In this document: one piece after another, positions 7,629 to 16,657 of the stretch
Position numbering within the stretch: the first letter of the stretch is position 1
Layout of the letters: every line of letters begins with the position of its first letter
Source: Microcella humidisoli
GTDB lineage: Bacteria > Actinomycetota > Actinomycetes > Actinomycetales > Microbacteriaceae
Reading direction: 5' to 3'
Length of the DNA stretch: 64,000 nt
Assembly (NCBI RefSeq): GCF_024362325.1
Contig: NZ_CP101497.1
Span: forward strand, 930,001-994,000
Notes under the pieces: generated by a model
The model's input: the letters and a program-made list of their open reading frames with translations, nothing else
Told to the model about the DNA's origin: nothing
The model's database searches: none
Translations under genes and position numbers: made by a program

Positions 7629-8824
7629 ACATCGATTCCGTCGACTTCTACTACGCGTCCATGCCCGAGGTCACCCTCGAGGCCGACGGAAGTCAAGACG
7701 CCCTGCTCGTGCGCGTCACGGCCGACGGGCATGAGGGCTGGGGCGAGTGCGAGGCTTCGCCGCTCACCTCGATCGCCGCGTTCATCACCCCACGATCGCA
7801 CGGCGTCTGCCAGCCCGTCGCGGCATCCGTCATCGGCGAGCGGCTCGACGGCCCCGACGACATCCACCGCATCGCCCGCCTCGTCGCGCGCAACAGCATG
7901 GACCTGCTGCAGGCCGGCCACACCTGGTCGGGCATCGAGATCGCGCTGTGGGATCTGCTCGGCAAGGTGCGCGACGAACCCGTCTGGCGACTGCTGGGGT
8001 ACACCGAGAACCACGCGAAGCTTCCGTACGCATCCATGCTCATGGGCGACACCCCGCAGGAGACGCTCGATCGCGCCCGACTGGCGCGCACCAACGGGTT
8101 TCGCGCCGTGAAGTTCGGCTGGGGCAGCTACGGCACCGGCACGGCCGCGGCCGACGCCGACCACGTGGCCGCCGCGCGCGAAGGCCTCGGCGACGACGCG
8201 CAGCTGCTTATCGACGCCGGTCAGATCTGGGGCGACGACGTTGACGCGGCGATCGCTCGGCTCGAGGCGCTCGAGAACGCGCACGCCACGTGGCTCGAAG
8301 AGCCCTTCGTTCCGCATGCCTACGTGGCGCACGCCGCGCTCGCATCGCGCGCCCGCACCGTCGGCGTCGCGGGCGGCGAGGGCGCGCACACCGTGCACAT
8401 GGCCACGAACCTCATCGACTACGGCGGCGTGCGATTCATTCAGGTGGATGCCGCGCGCATCGGCGGCATCGGCCCCTCGAAAGCGGTGGCCGACCACGCG
8501 GTGCGGCACGGCACCACCTACGTCAACCACACCTTCACCTCGCACCTCGCCCTCTCGGCCTCGCTGCAGCCCTTCGCCGGCCTCGCCGATCACCGCATCT
8601 GCGAGTACCCAGTTGAGCCGAAGCCCGTGGCCCTCGCCATCTCGAGCAACCACATCCTCCCCGACGCCAACGGCGAGGTGCGAGCCCCCGAGGCCCCCGG
8701 GCTCGGCATCGAGGTCGACCTCATCGGTCTGCTGCCCTACCTGCGGCACGTCGAGATCTCGATCGACCACGAGCGCGTGTACACGAGCCCCGAGGTGCCG
8801 AATAAGGTGAGTCACGTCGTCTAG
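7625..8824 (+). CDS. Enolase-superfamily sugar acid dehydratase (mandelate racemase/muconate lactonizing enzyme family)
   Basis: This 399-residue enzyme belongs to the enolase superfamily, whose sugar-acid members remove water from aldonates to give 2-keto-3-deoxy acids in a Mg2+-dependent reaction. The expected residues are visible: K163 in AVKFGWG, metal ligands D197 (IDAGQIWG), E225 (WLEEPF) and E252 (AGGEGAHT), and H302 (VNHTFTSHL) as general acid/base. The N-terminal capping domain ends near residue 110 with SGIEIALWDLLGK. It is the first gene of a five-gene operon with a mutarotase, a dehydrogenase and a lactonase, which supports an aldonate as substrate. Galactonate or fuconate are reasonable guesses; the precise specificity cannot be read. 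It starts at an ATGA overlap with a short leader frame. Confidence 0.85.
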   Translation: MNIDSVDFYYASMPEVTLEADGSQDALLVRVTADGHEGWGECEASPLTSIAAFITPRSHGVCQPVAASVIGERLDGPDDIHRIARLVARNSMDLLQAGHTWSGIEIALWDLLGKVRDEPVWRLLGYTENHAKLPYASMLMGDTPQETLDRARLARTNGFRAVKFGWGSYGTGTAAADADHVAAAREGLGDDAQLLIDAGQIWGDDVDAAIARLEALENAHATWLEEPFVPHAYVAHAALASRARTVGVAGGEGAHTVHMATNLIDYGGVRFIQVDAARIGGIGPSKAVADHAVRHGTTYVNHTFTSHLALSASLQPFAGLADHRICEYPVEPKPVALAISSNHILPDANGEVRAPEAPGLGIEVDLIGLLPYLRHVEISIDHERVYTSPEVPNKVSHVV

Positions 8825-8842
8825 CTGCAAGGAGGCCCGCGC

Positions 8843-9610
8843 ATGGCAGAGATCGTCGGCGATGCCGAACGCGGTGCGGGCTATTCGATGCGAGGACTGC
8901 AGGGCCGGGTCATCGACGGGGTCGGCCGGCAGATCATCGGCGGCCAGTACGCGCCCGGCGACCTGCTGCCCCGCGAGGCCGAGCTCACCGAGCAGTTCGG
9001 CGTCTCCCGCACCTCGGTGCGCGAGGGCATGCGCGTGCTCGCCGCGAAGGGCCTCGTCGACATTCGCCAGAAGATCGGCACGCGCGTGCGCCAGCCCGAG
9101 AACTGGAACGTCTTCGACAGCGACATCCTTCGGTGGCACAGCGAGGTCGGCCGCGGCGACGAGATCATGCGCAACCTCGTCGAGGTGCGCCAGATCATGG
9201 AGCCCGCCGCCGCCCGCCTCGCCGCGGGCCGCTCGTCGATGGACGACCTGCGCCGCATGGACGACGCGCTGCACGACATGGTCGCCAACGCCACCGACCG
9301 CGAGGGCTACGCGCACGCCGACGTCGAGTTCCACCTCGCCGTCTACGCCGCCTCGCACAACGTGCTGCTGCGGCAGTTCGGCAGCGTCGTCGCCGACTTC
9401 ATGTACTCCTCGTTCACGGTTCAGCAGGCCACGGCGGCCGACGACGAGGTTTTCTCCGAAGACGCCGAGACCCACGCCGCCGTCTTCCACGCCATCAACG
9501 GCGGCAACGGCGAGAAGGCCGCCGAGGCCATGCTGCGCGTCGTGCTCGACGGCAAGAACGCGCTCATCAAGGCCCTCAGCGAGCAGCGCGATGGCGCTGC
9601 GACTGCGTAG
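8843..9610 (+). CDS. GntR-family transcriptional regulator, FadR/FCD subfamily
   Basis: This 255-residue regulator has an N-terminal winged helix (GDLLPREAELTEQFGVSRTSVREGMRVLAAKGLVDIRQKIGT split over about residues 38-80) and a C-terminal FCD ligand domain. The metal/ligand-binding residues of FCD domains are present in DVEFHLAVYAASHN and DAETHAAVFHAI. Such proteins usually repress sugar-acid operons and respond to a pathway intermediate. It lies inside the operon it probably controls, after a CAAGGAGG Shine-Dalgarno. The GTATGATNTAA sites at 1066, 7441 and 7520 are candidate targets by position; this is inference. Confidence 0.88.
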   Translation: MAEIVGDAERGAGYSMRGLQGRVIDGVGRQIIGGQYAPGDLLPREAELTEQFGVSRTSVREGMRVLAAKGLVDIRQKIGTRVRQPENWNVFDSDILRWHSEVGRGDEIMRNLVEVRQIMEPAAARLAAGRSSMDDLRRMDDALHDMVANATDREGYAHADVEFHLAVYAASHNVLLRQFGSVVADFMYSSFTVQQATAADDEVFSEDAETHAAVFHAINGGNGEKAAEAMLRVVLDGKNALIKALSEQRDGAATA

Positions 9611-9628
9611 ACCGTCAGGGGCATCGGG

Positions 9629-10558
9629 ATGACCGCGCAACCCGCGGTGCGCCTCGAGCACGGCGGCGTCAGCGCGACCGTGCTGCCCGATGAGGGCGGC
9701 GTGCTGCTCGACCTGCTCGTACACGGGCGGCCCGTGCTCACCGCGACGCCCTGGGGCTCGGCCGTGCTGCCCGGAGCCCGGCCGGCAGCGGATGAATCGA
9801 CCTGGGTCGAGCGCTGGCGCGGCGGCTGGCAGCTGTGCTTTCCGACCGCGGGGCAGCCGAACCCGCTCGCCGCCGTGGCCGAAGGGTTTCACGGCACGGC
9901 CTCGCAAGCGCCCTGGCTCGAGGTCTCGCGCGCGCCCGACACGGTCGCCCTCGGCTGGGCCGACCGCGAGGGGCTGAGCGCCGAGCGCCTCTGGCGGCTC
10001 ACCGACCACGGTGCCGCCGTCGCCACGCGCGTGCACAACGCGGGCGACTCGACGCGCGTGCTCGTCGCGGCCGAACACCTCATCCTCGGCGGTGACGTGC
10101 TCGCCGCCCCCCTCGCGCTCGACGTGCCCGCGGGCACGCAGCTGCGGCCGCTCGACTACGCCGGCCTACCCGAGGGGGCGCCTCTGCCGTGGCCGGGCGA
10201 CCCGGCCGAACGCTGGACGGTCGTCGACCGAGCGACCCCGGCCCGCGTCACCGGGCTCGCGGGCGTGCAGCCCCAGCGCATCGGGGCGCGCGGCCCGCAC
10301 GTCGACGTGCTCGTCGAGTGGCAGGGCGGCGCCCTGCCCCACGCGCTGCTCTGGGAAGAGCTCGGGGCCTCCCCCGAGCAACCCTGGAACGGGCAGGTCG
10401 TCGCGCTCGGCATCGAACCCACTTCGACCCCGCACGGCGCCGGCACCGCGCTCGACCTCGATCTGGTGCGACTGCCGCCCGGCGGCACGCTCGACTGGAG
10501 CGTGGCGCTGAGCGTGCGGTGGGCATCCACCACCCTCGACGAATCGGAGGCATCATGA
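9629..10558 (+). CDS. Aldose 1-epimerase-like protein (mutarotase superfamily)
   Basis: This 309-residue protein looks like a galactose mutarotase-type beta-sandwich enzyme: an N-terminal RLEHGGVSATVLPDEGGVLLDLLVHGRPVL, GGWQLCFPTAGQP in place of the usual N..NP..GG motif, EGFHGTASQAPWLEV with the conserved GxxH-type turn, and a C-terminal GIEPTSTPHG. Mutarotases interconvert alpha and beta anomers, here supplying the anomer used by the dehydrogenase encoded next. Identity with typical GalM looks distant, so it may act on another sugar. The stop overlaps the next start (ATGA at 10555), so it is translationally coupled. Confidence 0.7.
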   Translation: MTAQPAVRLEHGGVSATVLPDEGGVLLDLLVHGRPVLTATPWGSAVLPGARPAADESTWVERWRGGWQLCFPTAGQPNPLAAVAEGFHGTASQAPWLEVSRAPDTVALGWADREGLSAERLWRLTDHGAAVATRVHNAGDSTRVLVAAEHLILGGDVLAAPLALDVPAGTQLRPLDYAGLPEGAPLPWPGDPAERWTVVDRATPARVTGLAGVQPQRIGARGPHVDVLVEWQGGALPHALLWEELGASPEQPWNGQVVALGIEPTSTPHGAGTALDLDLVRLPPGGTLDWSVALSVRWASTTLDESEAS

Positions 10559-11292
10559 CCGCCCCTGTTGACGCGCCCCTGCGCACGATCGTGACGGGTG
10601 CCGCGAACGGCATCGGCGCGGCGATCGCCGACCGCCTGCGGGCGCGCGGCGACCACGTGATTGGCCTCGACCGCGAAGACGGTCAGGATGTCGTGATCAC
10701 CGACCTCGCCGACCCCGAGGCCCGCGCGCGCGGCGCGGCGATCGCGGCGGAACGGCTGGGCGGCGTCGACGTACTCGTCACCGTGGCCGGCATCTTTCGC
10801 CAGGGCTCGATTCACGACAGCGGCTTCGACGACTGGCGGGCGGTGTGGGCCGTGAATCTGGATGCTCCGCTCGACCTCATGCGCATACTCACGCCCGGCA
10901 TGGTGGCCCAGGGGTTCGGCCGCATCGTCACGATCACGAGCGTGCACGCTCGGCAGGCGCAACCGGGATGCCTCGCCTACGACGTATCGAAGGCGGGCCT
11001 CGAGGCGGCGACGCGCTCGGCCGCGCTCGACCTCGCCGCGCACGGCGTGCTCGCCAACGCGGTCGCGCCGGGCTTCGTGCGCACGCGCATGAGCCTGCTG
11101 CCCGACGGCACCGACGAGACCGACACCGACGCATTCCGCCAGCAGTATGTGGCGAGCGGCAAGCTGCCGCTCGGCCGCGCCGCGATGCCCGCCGAGATCG
11201 CGCCCGTCGTCGACTTCCTCAGCTCGCGCGACAACTCGTACACGACCGGCCAGGTGGTGACCGTCGACGGCGGCCTCACCATGACGTTCTAA
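10555..11292 (+). CDS. Short-chain dehydrogenase/reductase, probable aldose dehydrogenase
   Basis: This 245-residue classical SDR has the cofactor motif TGAANGIG at residues 14-21, NLDAP in the position of the structural Asn, a serine in ITSVHA and the catalytic pair Y142-K146 (YDVSK). The C-terminal TGQVVTVDGGLTMTF is typical. Its place between a mutarotase-like gene and an SMP-30 lactonase gene suggests it oxidises a pyranose to the lactone with NAD(P)+. D29-type acidic residues after the first strand (GLDRED) suggest NAD preference. It starts within the stop of the previous gene. Confidence 0.85.
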   Translation: MTAPVDAPLRTIVTGAANGIGAAIADRLRARGDHVIGLDREDGQDVVITDLADPEARARGAAIAAERLGGVDVLVTVAGIFRQGSIHDSGFDDWRAVWAVNLDAPLDLMRILTPGMVAQGFGRIVTITSVHARQAQPGCLAYDVSKAGLEAATRSAALDLAAHGVLANAVAPGFVRTRMSLLPDGTDETDTDAFRQQYVASGKLPLGRAAMPAEIAPVVDFLSSRDNSYTTGQVVTVDGGLTMTF

Positions 11293-11294
11293 TC

Positions 11295-12188
11295 ATGACG
11301 ACGCTCGAGGGCCTCGGATTCCCCGAAGCGCTGCGGTGGCGCGGCGGAGCGCTGTGGTTCAGCGACATGTTCCGCTCGCGCGTGATGCGCTGGGTGCCGG
11401 GGTCGCCTGCTGTGGTGGTGCTCGACGCCGTGGGCGGCGGGCCGACCGTGCCGGGTGGGCTCGGGTGGATGCCCGGCGGGCCTGACGGCCCCGGCGACCT
11501 GCTCGTCGTCGACTGCGAGCAGCGCCGCGTGCTGCGCGTGCCGTTCGACGCCGCGGGACGCGCCGCCGGAGCCGTCTCGGTACATGCCGACCTCGCCGAC
11601 CTCATGACGCATTCCGCGAACGACATGCACGTCGATCCCGACGGCACGGCGTGGGTCGGCGGCTACGGATTCGACCCCGAGCACGACGAGCCGGTGCCCT
11701 CGCCGCTCGTGCGCGTGGCGCCCGACGGCACGGTCTCGACCAGCGCATCCGTCTTCGTCTTCCCCAACGGCTGCGAGCGCGACGCGACCGGCGCCCTGCT
11801 GGTGGCCGAGACCTTCGCCGACCGTGTGTCGCTGATGTCCCATGACAACAGCGTCACATCGCGGGGGCGGTTCGCCGCGGGCAGCGGACCCGACGGCCTG
11901 TCGATCGCGCCCGACGGCACCGTGTACGTCGCGCTCGCCTTCGCGGGCGCCCTTGCGCGCCTCGCTCCGGCGACTGCCACCGAGAGCGACGCGGGCCCGG
12001 ATGCGGAGCCCACGATCGTCTACCGCGCCGAGCCGATCGCCGCTGGCCCCGGAGCCGGCCCGCTCGGGGTCTACGACTGCGCGGTGCTGGGTGACACGAG
12101 CCGCATCGCCGTCGCGATGGCCAGCCTCGACGAAGACCTCGCGATGCGCGTCGACACCGGCCGCATCGCGCTGCTCGACCTGCCCTGA
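11295..12188 (+). CDS. SMP-30/gluconolaconase-family lactonase
   Basis: This 297-residue six-bladed beta-propeller belongs to the SMP-30/gluconolactonase family, which hydrolyses sugar lactones to aldonates using a bound divalent metal. The metal ligands appear as Glu in GFPEALRW, Asn in HSANDMHVDPDG and Asp in GSGPDGLSIAPDG. It is the last gene of the operon, three bases after the SDR stop, and would supply the aldonate used by the dehydratase at 7625. It lacks a signal peptide, so it is cytoplasmic. A kinase and aldolase for the resulting keto-deoxy acid are not found in the window. Confidence 0.85.
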   Translation: MTTLEGLGFPEALRWRGGALWFSDMFRSRVMRWVPGSPAVVVLDAVGGGPTVPGGLGWMPGGPDGPGDLLVVDCEQRRVLRVPFDAAGRAAGAVSVHADLADLMTHSANDMHVDPDGTAWVGGYGFDPEHDEPVPSPLVRVAPDGTVSTSASVFVFPNGCERDATGALLVAETFADRVSLMSHDNSVTSRGRFAAGSGPDGLSIAPDGTVYVALAFAGALARLAPATATESDAGPDAEPTIVYRAEPIAAGPGAGPLGVYDCAVLGDTSRIAVAMASLDEDLAMRVDTGRIALLDLP

Positions 12189-12223
12189 AGCAGGCCGAGC
12201 AGCGCGCGACGCGGCATGAGCGA

Positions 12224-13129
12224 CTAGCCCTTCTCGCCGCCCTCGGTCGTGTTCATGATGCGCTTCTGGAAGATGAAGAAGAGCACCGCGACGGGGATCG
12301 TCATGAGCACCGCCGCGGCGAGTTGCAGCGGGAACTGGTTGCCCGAACCCAACTGGCCCGACACGAGCGAGGCCACACCCGTCGTGAGCGTGTTGAGCTC
12401 GGGGCTCTGCCGCGACACGATGAAGTGGCCGAGCTCGTTCCACGACCCCTGGAACGAGAGGATGAACAGCGTCACCAGGGCGGGCCTCGCCATGGGCAGC
12501 ACGATCGTCCAGAAGGTGCGGAACGTGCCCGCCCCGTCGATGCGCGCCGCCTCTTCGATGCTCACCGGGATCGAGTCGAAGAACTGCTTCATGATGAACA
12601 CCCCCGCCGCGGTCGACAACAGCGGGATGATCATGCCGCCGTAGGTGTCGTACAGCCCGAGCTGCTGCAGGATGAGGAACCGCGGGATGAGCAGCACGAC
12701 GCCCGGCACCGACAGAATCGCGATGTAGGCGACGAAGACCGCCGTGCGGCCGCGGAACTTCAGGCGCGAGAGCGCGTAGCCCGCGAGCGAGTCGAAGAAC
12801 ACGCGCCCCACCGTGACGACCGTCGCGATGAGCATCGTGTTGCCCGCCCAGAGCGGGAACGGCACATCGCCGAACAACCGCTCGTAGGCCGCGAACGTGA
12901 TGGTCTGGGGAATCAGGCCCAGAGCATCCTGCGTCGCTTCGGCATCGGTCTTGAACGACGCTGAGATCGAGATGATGAAGGGGTAGATGTACACCAGCGC
13001 GAGGCCGATGAGAATCAGGTAGCTCAGCAGCATCGTCGTGCGCGCGCGACCGCCGAGCACCTTGCGGCGGCGGAACGATCGCGGCTGCTGGTCGTCGGCG
13101 GCCTCGATGGTCGGCGTGACGGCGCTCAT
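12224..13129 (-). CDS. Sugar ABC transporter permease, MalG type (second importer)
   Basis: This 301-residue permease has six membrane segments beginning at about residue 32 (TMLLSYLILIGLALVYIYPF) and the EAA loop PVSIEEAARIDGAGTFRTFWTIVLP. It is the last gene of a minus-strand operon with a LacI regulator, a binding protein and a MalF-type permease. The ATG at 13129 overlaps the upstream permease stop (ATGA). It converges on the lactonase gene with only 35 bases between the stops and no clear hairpin. Substrate is probably an oligo- or disaccharide of glucose, judged from the divergent glucosidase. Confidence 0.9.
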   Translation of the reverse strand: MSAVTPTIEAADDQQPRSFRRRKVLGGRARTTMLLSYLILIGLALVYIYPFIISISASFKTDAEATQDALGLIPQTITFAAYERLFGDVPFPLWAGNTMLIATVVTVGRVFFDSLAGYALSRLKFRGRTAVFVAYIAILSVPGVVLLIPRFLILQQLGLYDTYGGMIIPLLSTAAGVFIMKQFFDSIPVSIEEAARIDGAGTFRTFWTIVLPMARPALVTLFILSFQGSWNELGHFIVSRQSPELNTLTTGVASLVSGQLGSGNQFPLQLAAAVLMTIPVAVLFFIFQKRIMNTTEGGEKG

Positions 13130-14268
13130 CGCAGTCCTCCGTCGACCGTGAACGCCGCGCCCGCGGCCGCCTTGTCGGCGGTCGACGTCTCGGCCGGCTT
13201 GCTCGAGCTCGAGGCCTTCCGCTTGCGCGGTCCTCGCTCGGCGAGCGCCCAGCGCTGCAGCAGCGTCAGCACGATGATGAAGAGGAAGAGGATGAACGCG
13301 ATCGCCGCGCCCTGCCCCCACTCGAGGTCGACGAACGACGACCGGTAGGCGAGGAAGGCCGGTGTCGAGATGGTGCCGCCCGCCGAGGTGCCGCCGAGCA
13401 CGTAGATCTGGTCGAAGACCTGCCACGAGCCGATGAGGCCGAGCGTGAGCACCGTGAAGAGCGTCGGCCGCAGCATGGGCACCGTGATGGAGAAGAACTT
13501 GCGCACGGGGCCCGCGCCGTCCATGAGCGAGGCCTCGTCGATCTCGGCACCGATGCTCTGCAGCGCGGCGAGGAAGAGCAGCATGAACGTGCCCGAGGTC
13601 GTGAAGATCGCGAGCATGATGAGCGAGCTCATCGCCACTGAGGGACCGGCGAGCCACTCCCATCCCGAGATGCCGAGGAAGCCCGGCTCGGCGAGCAGGC
13701 CGCTCGGCTGGGTGATGCCGAACAGGCTCAAGAAGCCGTGGAACAGCCCCGTCGAGTCATTGAACCAGTCGGGCCCGTCGATGCCGAAGGCGCCGATCAC
13801 GGCATTGACGGCGCCGGATGCGGTGAACAGGAACTGGAAGACGATCACGATCGCGACGGTGCTCGTCACCGAGGGGAAGTAGAACGCGGTGCGGAAGAAG
13901 CCGCGGCCGCGCAGCGCTGCGCGGTTGACCTGCACGGCGAGCAGCAGCGCGATGATCGTCTGCAGCGGCACGACGAAGAGCACGTAGTAGAGGTTGTTGC
14001 GCACGGCGGTGCCGAAGTTCTGCTGGTCGAGGCCGTCATCGACGGTGATGGCGGCGTAGTTCTCGAGTCCGACGAAGTTGACGCGCGGGTTGAGGGGCGA
14101 CTGGAATCCGTTCCAGTCGCTGAAGCTCACCCAGAGGGCGAGCGCGATGGGGATCACGAGGAAGACGAGCGTGATCACCACCGAGGGGGCGACGAAGAGC
14201 CACCCCGCGCGGGCCTCGCCGCGGCGGATTCCTCCGCCGCGACGAGGCCGTACTGCGGTGCGAGCCAC
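13126..14268 (-). CDS. Sugar ABC transporter permease, MalF type (second importer)
   Basis: This 380-residue permease is longer than the first importer's MalF homologue because of an extra loop around residues 155-200 (DGPDWFNDSTGLFHGF...) and a charged Lys/Ser-rich C-terminal tail of about 40 residues. The membrane segments and the EAA loop GAEIDEASLMDGAGPVRKFFSITVP are typical. The gene begins 5 bases after the binding-protein stop at 14274-14276 and its stop overlaps the next permease start. As in the first importer, no ATPase gene is present. Confidence 0.9.
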   Translation of the reverse strand: MARTAVRPRRGGGIRRGEARAGWLFVAPSVVITLVFLVIPIALALWVSFSDWNGFQSPLNPRVNFVGLENYAAITVDDGLDQQNFGTAVRNNLYYVLFVVPLQTIIALLLAVQVNRAALRGRGFFRTAFYFPSVTSTVAIVIVFQFLFTASGAVNAVIGAFGIDGPDWFNDSTGLFHGFLSLFGITQPSGLLAEPGFLGISGWEWLAGPSVAMSSLIMLAIFTTSGTFMLLFLAALQSIGAEIDEASLMDGAGPVRKFFSITVPMLRPTLFTVLTLGLIGSWQVFDQIYVLGGTSAGGTISTPAFLAYRSSFVDLEWGQGAAIAFILFLFIIVLTLLQRWALAERGPRKRKASSSSKPAETSTADKAAAGAAFTVDGGLR

Positions 14269-14273
14269 AGTGG

Positions 14274-15500
14274 TTATCCGTTCGCCTCGTCGAACGCAGC
14301 CTGCAGGTTGTCCTGCAGCGGGGTGAGCAGGCTCGACGGCTCAGCGCTGCCGATCTGCTCGAGCTGCGTGTTGAAGTCGGCGATCGCCGCAGCCGCGCCC
14401 TGGAACGCCACCGGGCTCGCCGCCGAGGCGACACCGGCCACGAAGGCCGCGTTCTCGGGGAACTGCTCGGCGTACGCGGCCGAACCGGACTCGGTCGACG
14501 GGATGACACCGAAGGCCTCGGCGAACGCGAGCTGCTGCTCGTCGCTCGTGAGGAACTCGATGAGGTTCAGCGTCGCGTCGCGCGTCTCGGAATCGATCGG
14601 CATACCCCAGCAGTTGCTGAACGCGAACGTCGACGGGCCACCGGGGCCAGCAGGCAGCTCGACCGAGATGAACTTCCGGTCAGGGAAGTCGTTGCGCATG
14701 GCGCCGTTGATCCACGGACCCTCGATCACCATCGCAGCCTTGCCGAGACCGAAGGCCTCGCCGCCCCAGCCCGCCTCGAGCTCCTGCGGGAACTTGAGCG
14801 AACCGGCCTCGATGAGGCCCTGCAGGTACGCGAGCCCCTCGGCGTTCTCGGCGCTGTCGGCCGTGATCGCGTCGCCGTCGACGAGCGTGCCGCCGGCCTG
14901 GTTCATGAAGACACCCACGCGGGCGTACTCACGACCCATCGAGAGGCCGACCTGGTCGTCGGTGGTCAGCGCGGCCGCCACGGTCGCGAGCTGGTCCCAG
15001 TCGGTCGGCACATCGGCGTCGGTCAGGCCAGCGGCCTCCCAGGCGTCGGTGTTGATCTGCAGACCGAGGGTCGAGAAGTCCTTCGGCGCGCAGTAGAACT
15101 GCCCGTCGTAGCTGAACTGATCGCGCAGCGCCGGCAGGAAGTCGCCGGCGTTGGCGAGGTCCTCCGCGTAGGGCTCGAGGAACCCCTGCGCCGCGTAGGT
15201 CTGGAACTGGTCCCACGGCATGTAGAACAGGTCGGGCGGGTTGTTGCCCGAGAAGCCCTGGCCGAGCTGCTGCACCAGGTCGCTCGCGGCGATGACCTCG
15301 ACCGAGTTGCCGGTCTCGTCGGCCCACGCGTCGGCGGCCGCCTGCACAGCGGTCGTCTCGGCGTCGCCGCTCGAGCCGATGAGCATCGTCAGCTCCTGGC
15401 CCGTCTGCACCTCGCCGCCCTCGTCAGCCGGCGCGCACGCCGCTAGAGTGACGACGAGCCCCGCGGCGAGAGCCGCGGCACTCCATTGTGATGTCCTCAC
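14274..15500 (-). CDS. Sugar-binding lipoprotein of second ABC importer
   Basis: This 408-residue extracellular solute-binding protein has a lipoprotein signal peptide with lipobox LAAC and cysteine 22 as anchor. The mature protein contains NNPPDLFYMPWDQFQTYAAQGFLEPY, a typical hinge region of family 1 sugar-binding proteins, and EGPWINGAMRNDFPD, which often lines the sugar site. It sits directly downstream of lacI (33-base gap) and upstream of the two permease genes. Sugar identity is not determined by sequence. Confidence 0.9.
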   Translation of the reverse strand: MRTSQWSAAALAAGLVVTLAACAPADEGGEVQTGQELTMLIGSSGDAETTAVQAAADAWADETGNSVEVIAASDLVQQLGQGFSGNNPPDLFYMPWDQFQTYAAQGFLEPYAEDLANAGDFLPALRDQFSYDGQFYCAPKDFSTLGLQINTDAWEAAGLTDADVPTDWDQLATVAAALTTDDQVGLSMGREYARVGVFMNQAGGTLVDGDAITADSAENAEGLAYLQGLIEAGSLKFPQELEAGWGGEAFGLGKAAMVIEGPWINGAMRNDFPDRKFISVELPAGPGGPSTFAFSNCWGMPIDSETRDATLNLIEFLTSDEQQLAFAEAFGVIPSTESGSAAYAEQFPENAAFVAGVASAASPVAFQGAAAAIADFNTQLEQIGSAEPSSLLTPLQDNLQAAFDEANG

Positions 15501-15533
15501 GATGTTTCCTTTCGATGAGTGATTGCCGGGGCC

Positions 15534-16589
15534 TCAGGCACCGGTGATCTCGCCGAGCGCGCGGTGGGTAGACCGCCGTTCGACAAGTCGAGGCACGAGG
15601 AGCCGATTCGTCGGCTCCTCGTTGCTGTCTGGATTCGGCAGGACGACGTCGCCCTCCGGCCCGAACAGCAGAGTCAGGGCAGCCGCGACGACCTCGTCGA
15701 GCGGCTGGTCGATGCTCGACAGCCCCACCGCCGACGCGACGGGGGTGTTGTCGAACCCGATGATCGGCACATCGCCGCGACCGTCCTCGGTCGCGGCCAT
15801 CGAGGCGCCGAGCGCGAGCGAGTCGCTCGCGCACACGATGGCGTCGGGCGGCTCCGCCATCGAGAGCAGGTGGCGGGCCGAGATCGCCCCCTGGTCGACA
15901 CCGTCCTCCGTGACGACCTGGTAGCGGTAGCGGTCGTCGGCCGAGAGACCGCACGCCTCTTCCCATCCCGCGCGCCGTTCATCGCCCGTGCCCGAGGGGC
16001 TCGGCCAGCCGATGTAGGCCACGGTCGAGCAGCCGGCCGCGCGCAGGCGCGCGGTCGCATCCCGCACCCCCGCCCGGCCGTCGACGTCGACCCAGCGGTG
16101 CCGGGGGTCGTCGACCGCCGTGCCCCACGGCCGGCCGAATGACACGAACGGCACCTCGTGCTCGATGAGCCAGGCGATGCGCGGGTCGCCGTGGAAGGTG
16201 GCGATGAGGATGAAGGCGTCGATGTCGCTGCCGTCGCGCAGGCGGCGGATGTGCGAGAGCTCGTCGTCGGCGCCGTTGGCGGTGAAGATCATGACGCGCA
16301 GGTCGCGCGCGTCGGCCTGCTCGGCGAGCTTGTGCACGAAGCGGTCGAGCACGGCGCCCGAGATGCCGTCGCGCAGCGGGTCGAGCCGCAGGCCGATGGT
16401 CGATGACTTGCGGGTGCGCAACCGGCGGGCGGAGGCGTGCGGGCGGTAGCCGAGCCGGTCGATCGCCTCCTGCACCCGCAGGCGGGTCTGCTCGCGCACG
16501 ATCTCGGGGGCGTTGATGACGTTCGAGACGGTCTGGCGCGAGACCTGCGCGGCCTCGGCCACGTCGTCGACGGTGGGCATGCGCGCCAT
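15534..16589 (-). CDS. LacI-family transcriptional regulator
   Basis: This 351-residue repressor has an N-terminal helix-turn-helix (TVDDVAEAAQVSRQTVSNVIN) with the hinge helix RLGYRPHASARRLRTRKS, then a periplasmic-binding-protein-like ligand domain including DAIVCASDSLALGA and PIIGFDNTPVA. It is the first gene of the operon for the second ABC importer. Two palindromes containing GATCGATC lie in the divergent region upstream (16621-16632 and 16658-16671) and are probable operators through which it controls itself, the importer and the glucosidase. The start at 16589 follows a GGGGGAG ribosome binding site. Confidence 0.9.
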   Translation of the reverse strand: MARMPTVDDVAEAAQVSRQTVSNVINAPEIVREQTRLRVQEAIDRLGYRPHASARRLRTRKSSTIGLRLDPLRDGISGAVLDRFVHKLAEQADARDLRVMIFTANGADDELSHIRRLRDGSDIDAFILIATFHGDPRIAWLIEHEVPFVSFGRPWGTAVDDPRHRWVDVDGRAGVRDATARLRAAGCSTVAYIGWPSPSGTGDERRAGWEEACGLSADDRYRYQVVTEDGVDQGAISARHLLSMAEPPDAIVCASDSLALGASMAATEDGRGDVPIIGFDNTPVASAVGLSSIDQPLDEVVAAALTLLFGPEGDVVLPNPDSNEEPTNRLLVPRLVERRSTHRALGEITGA

Positions 16590-16620
16590 CTCCCCCGCCT
16601 CCCTTGGTGGTGTTCTGCGC

Positions 16621-16632
16621 CCGATCGATCGG
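16621..16632. promoter_or_regulatory. Palindrome CCGATCGATCGG, candidate LacI operator 1
   Basis: This perfect 12-bp palindrome lies 31 bases upstream of lacI and shares the core GATCGATC with the one at 16658. It is centred 38 bp from the second, close to 3.6 helical turns. Confidence 0.5.
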
Positions 16633-16657
16633 CCTCAGAAGAATTCGCCTCGATCGT

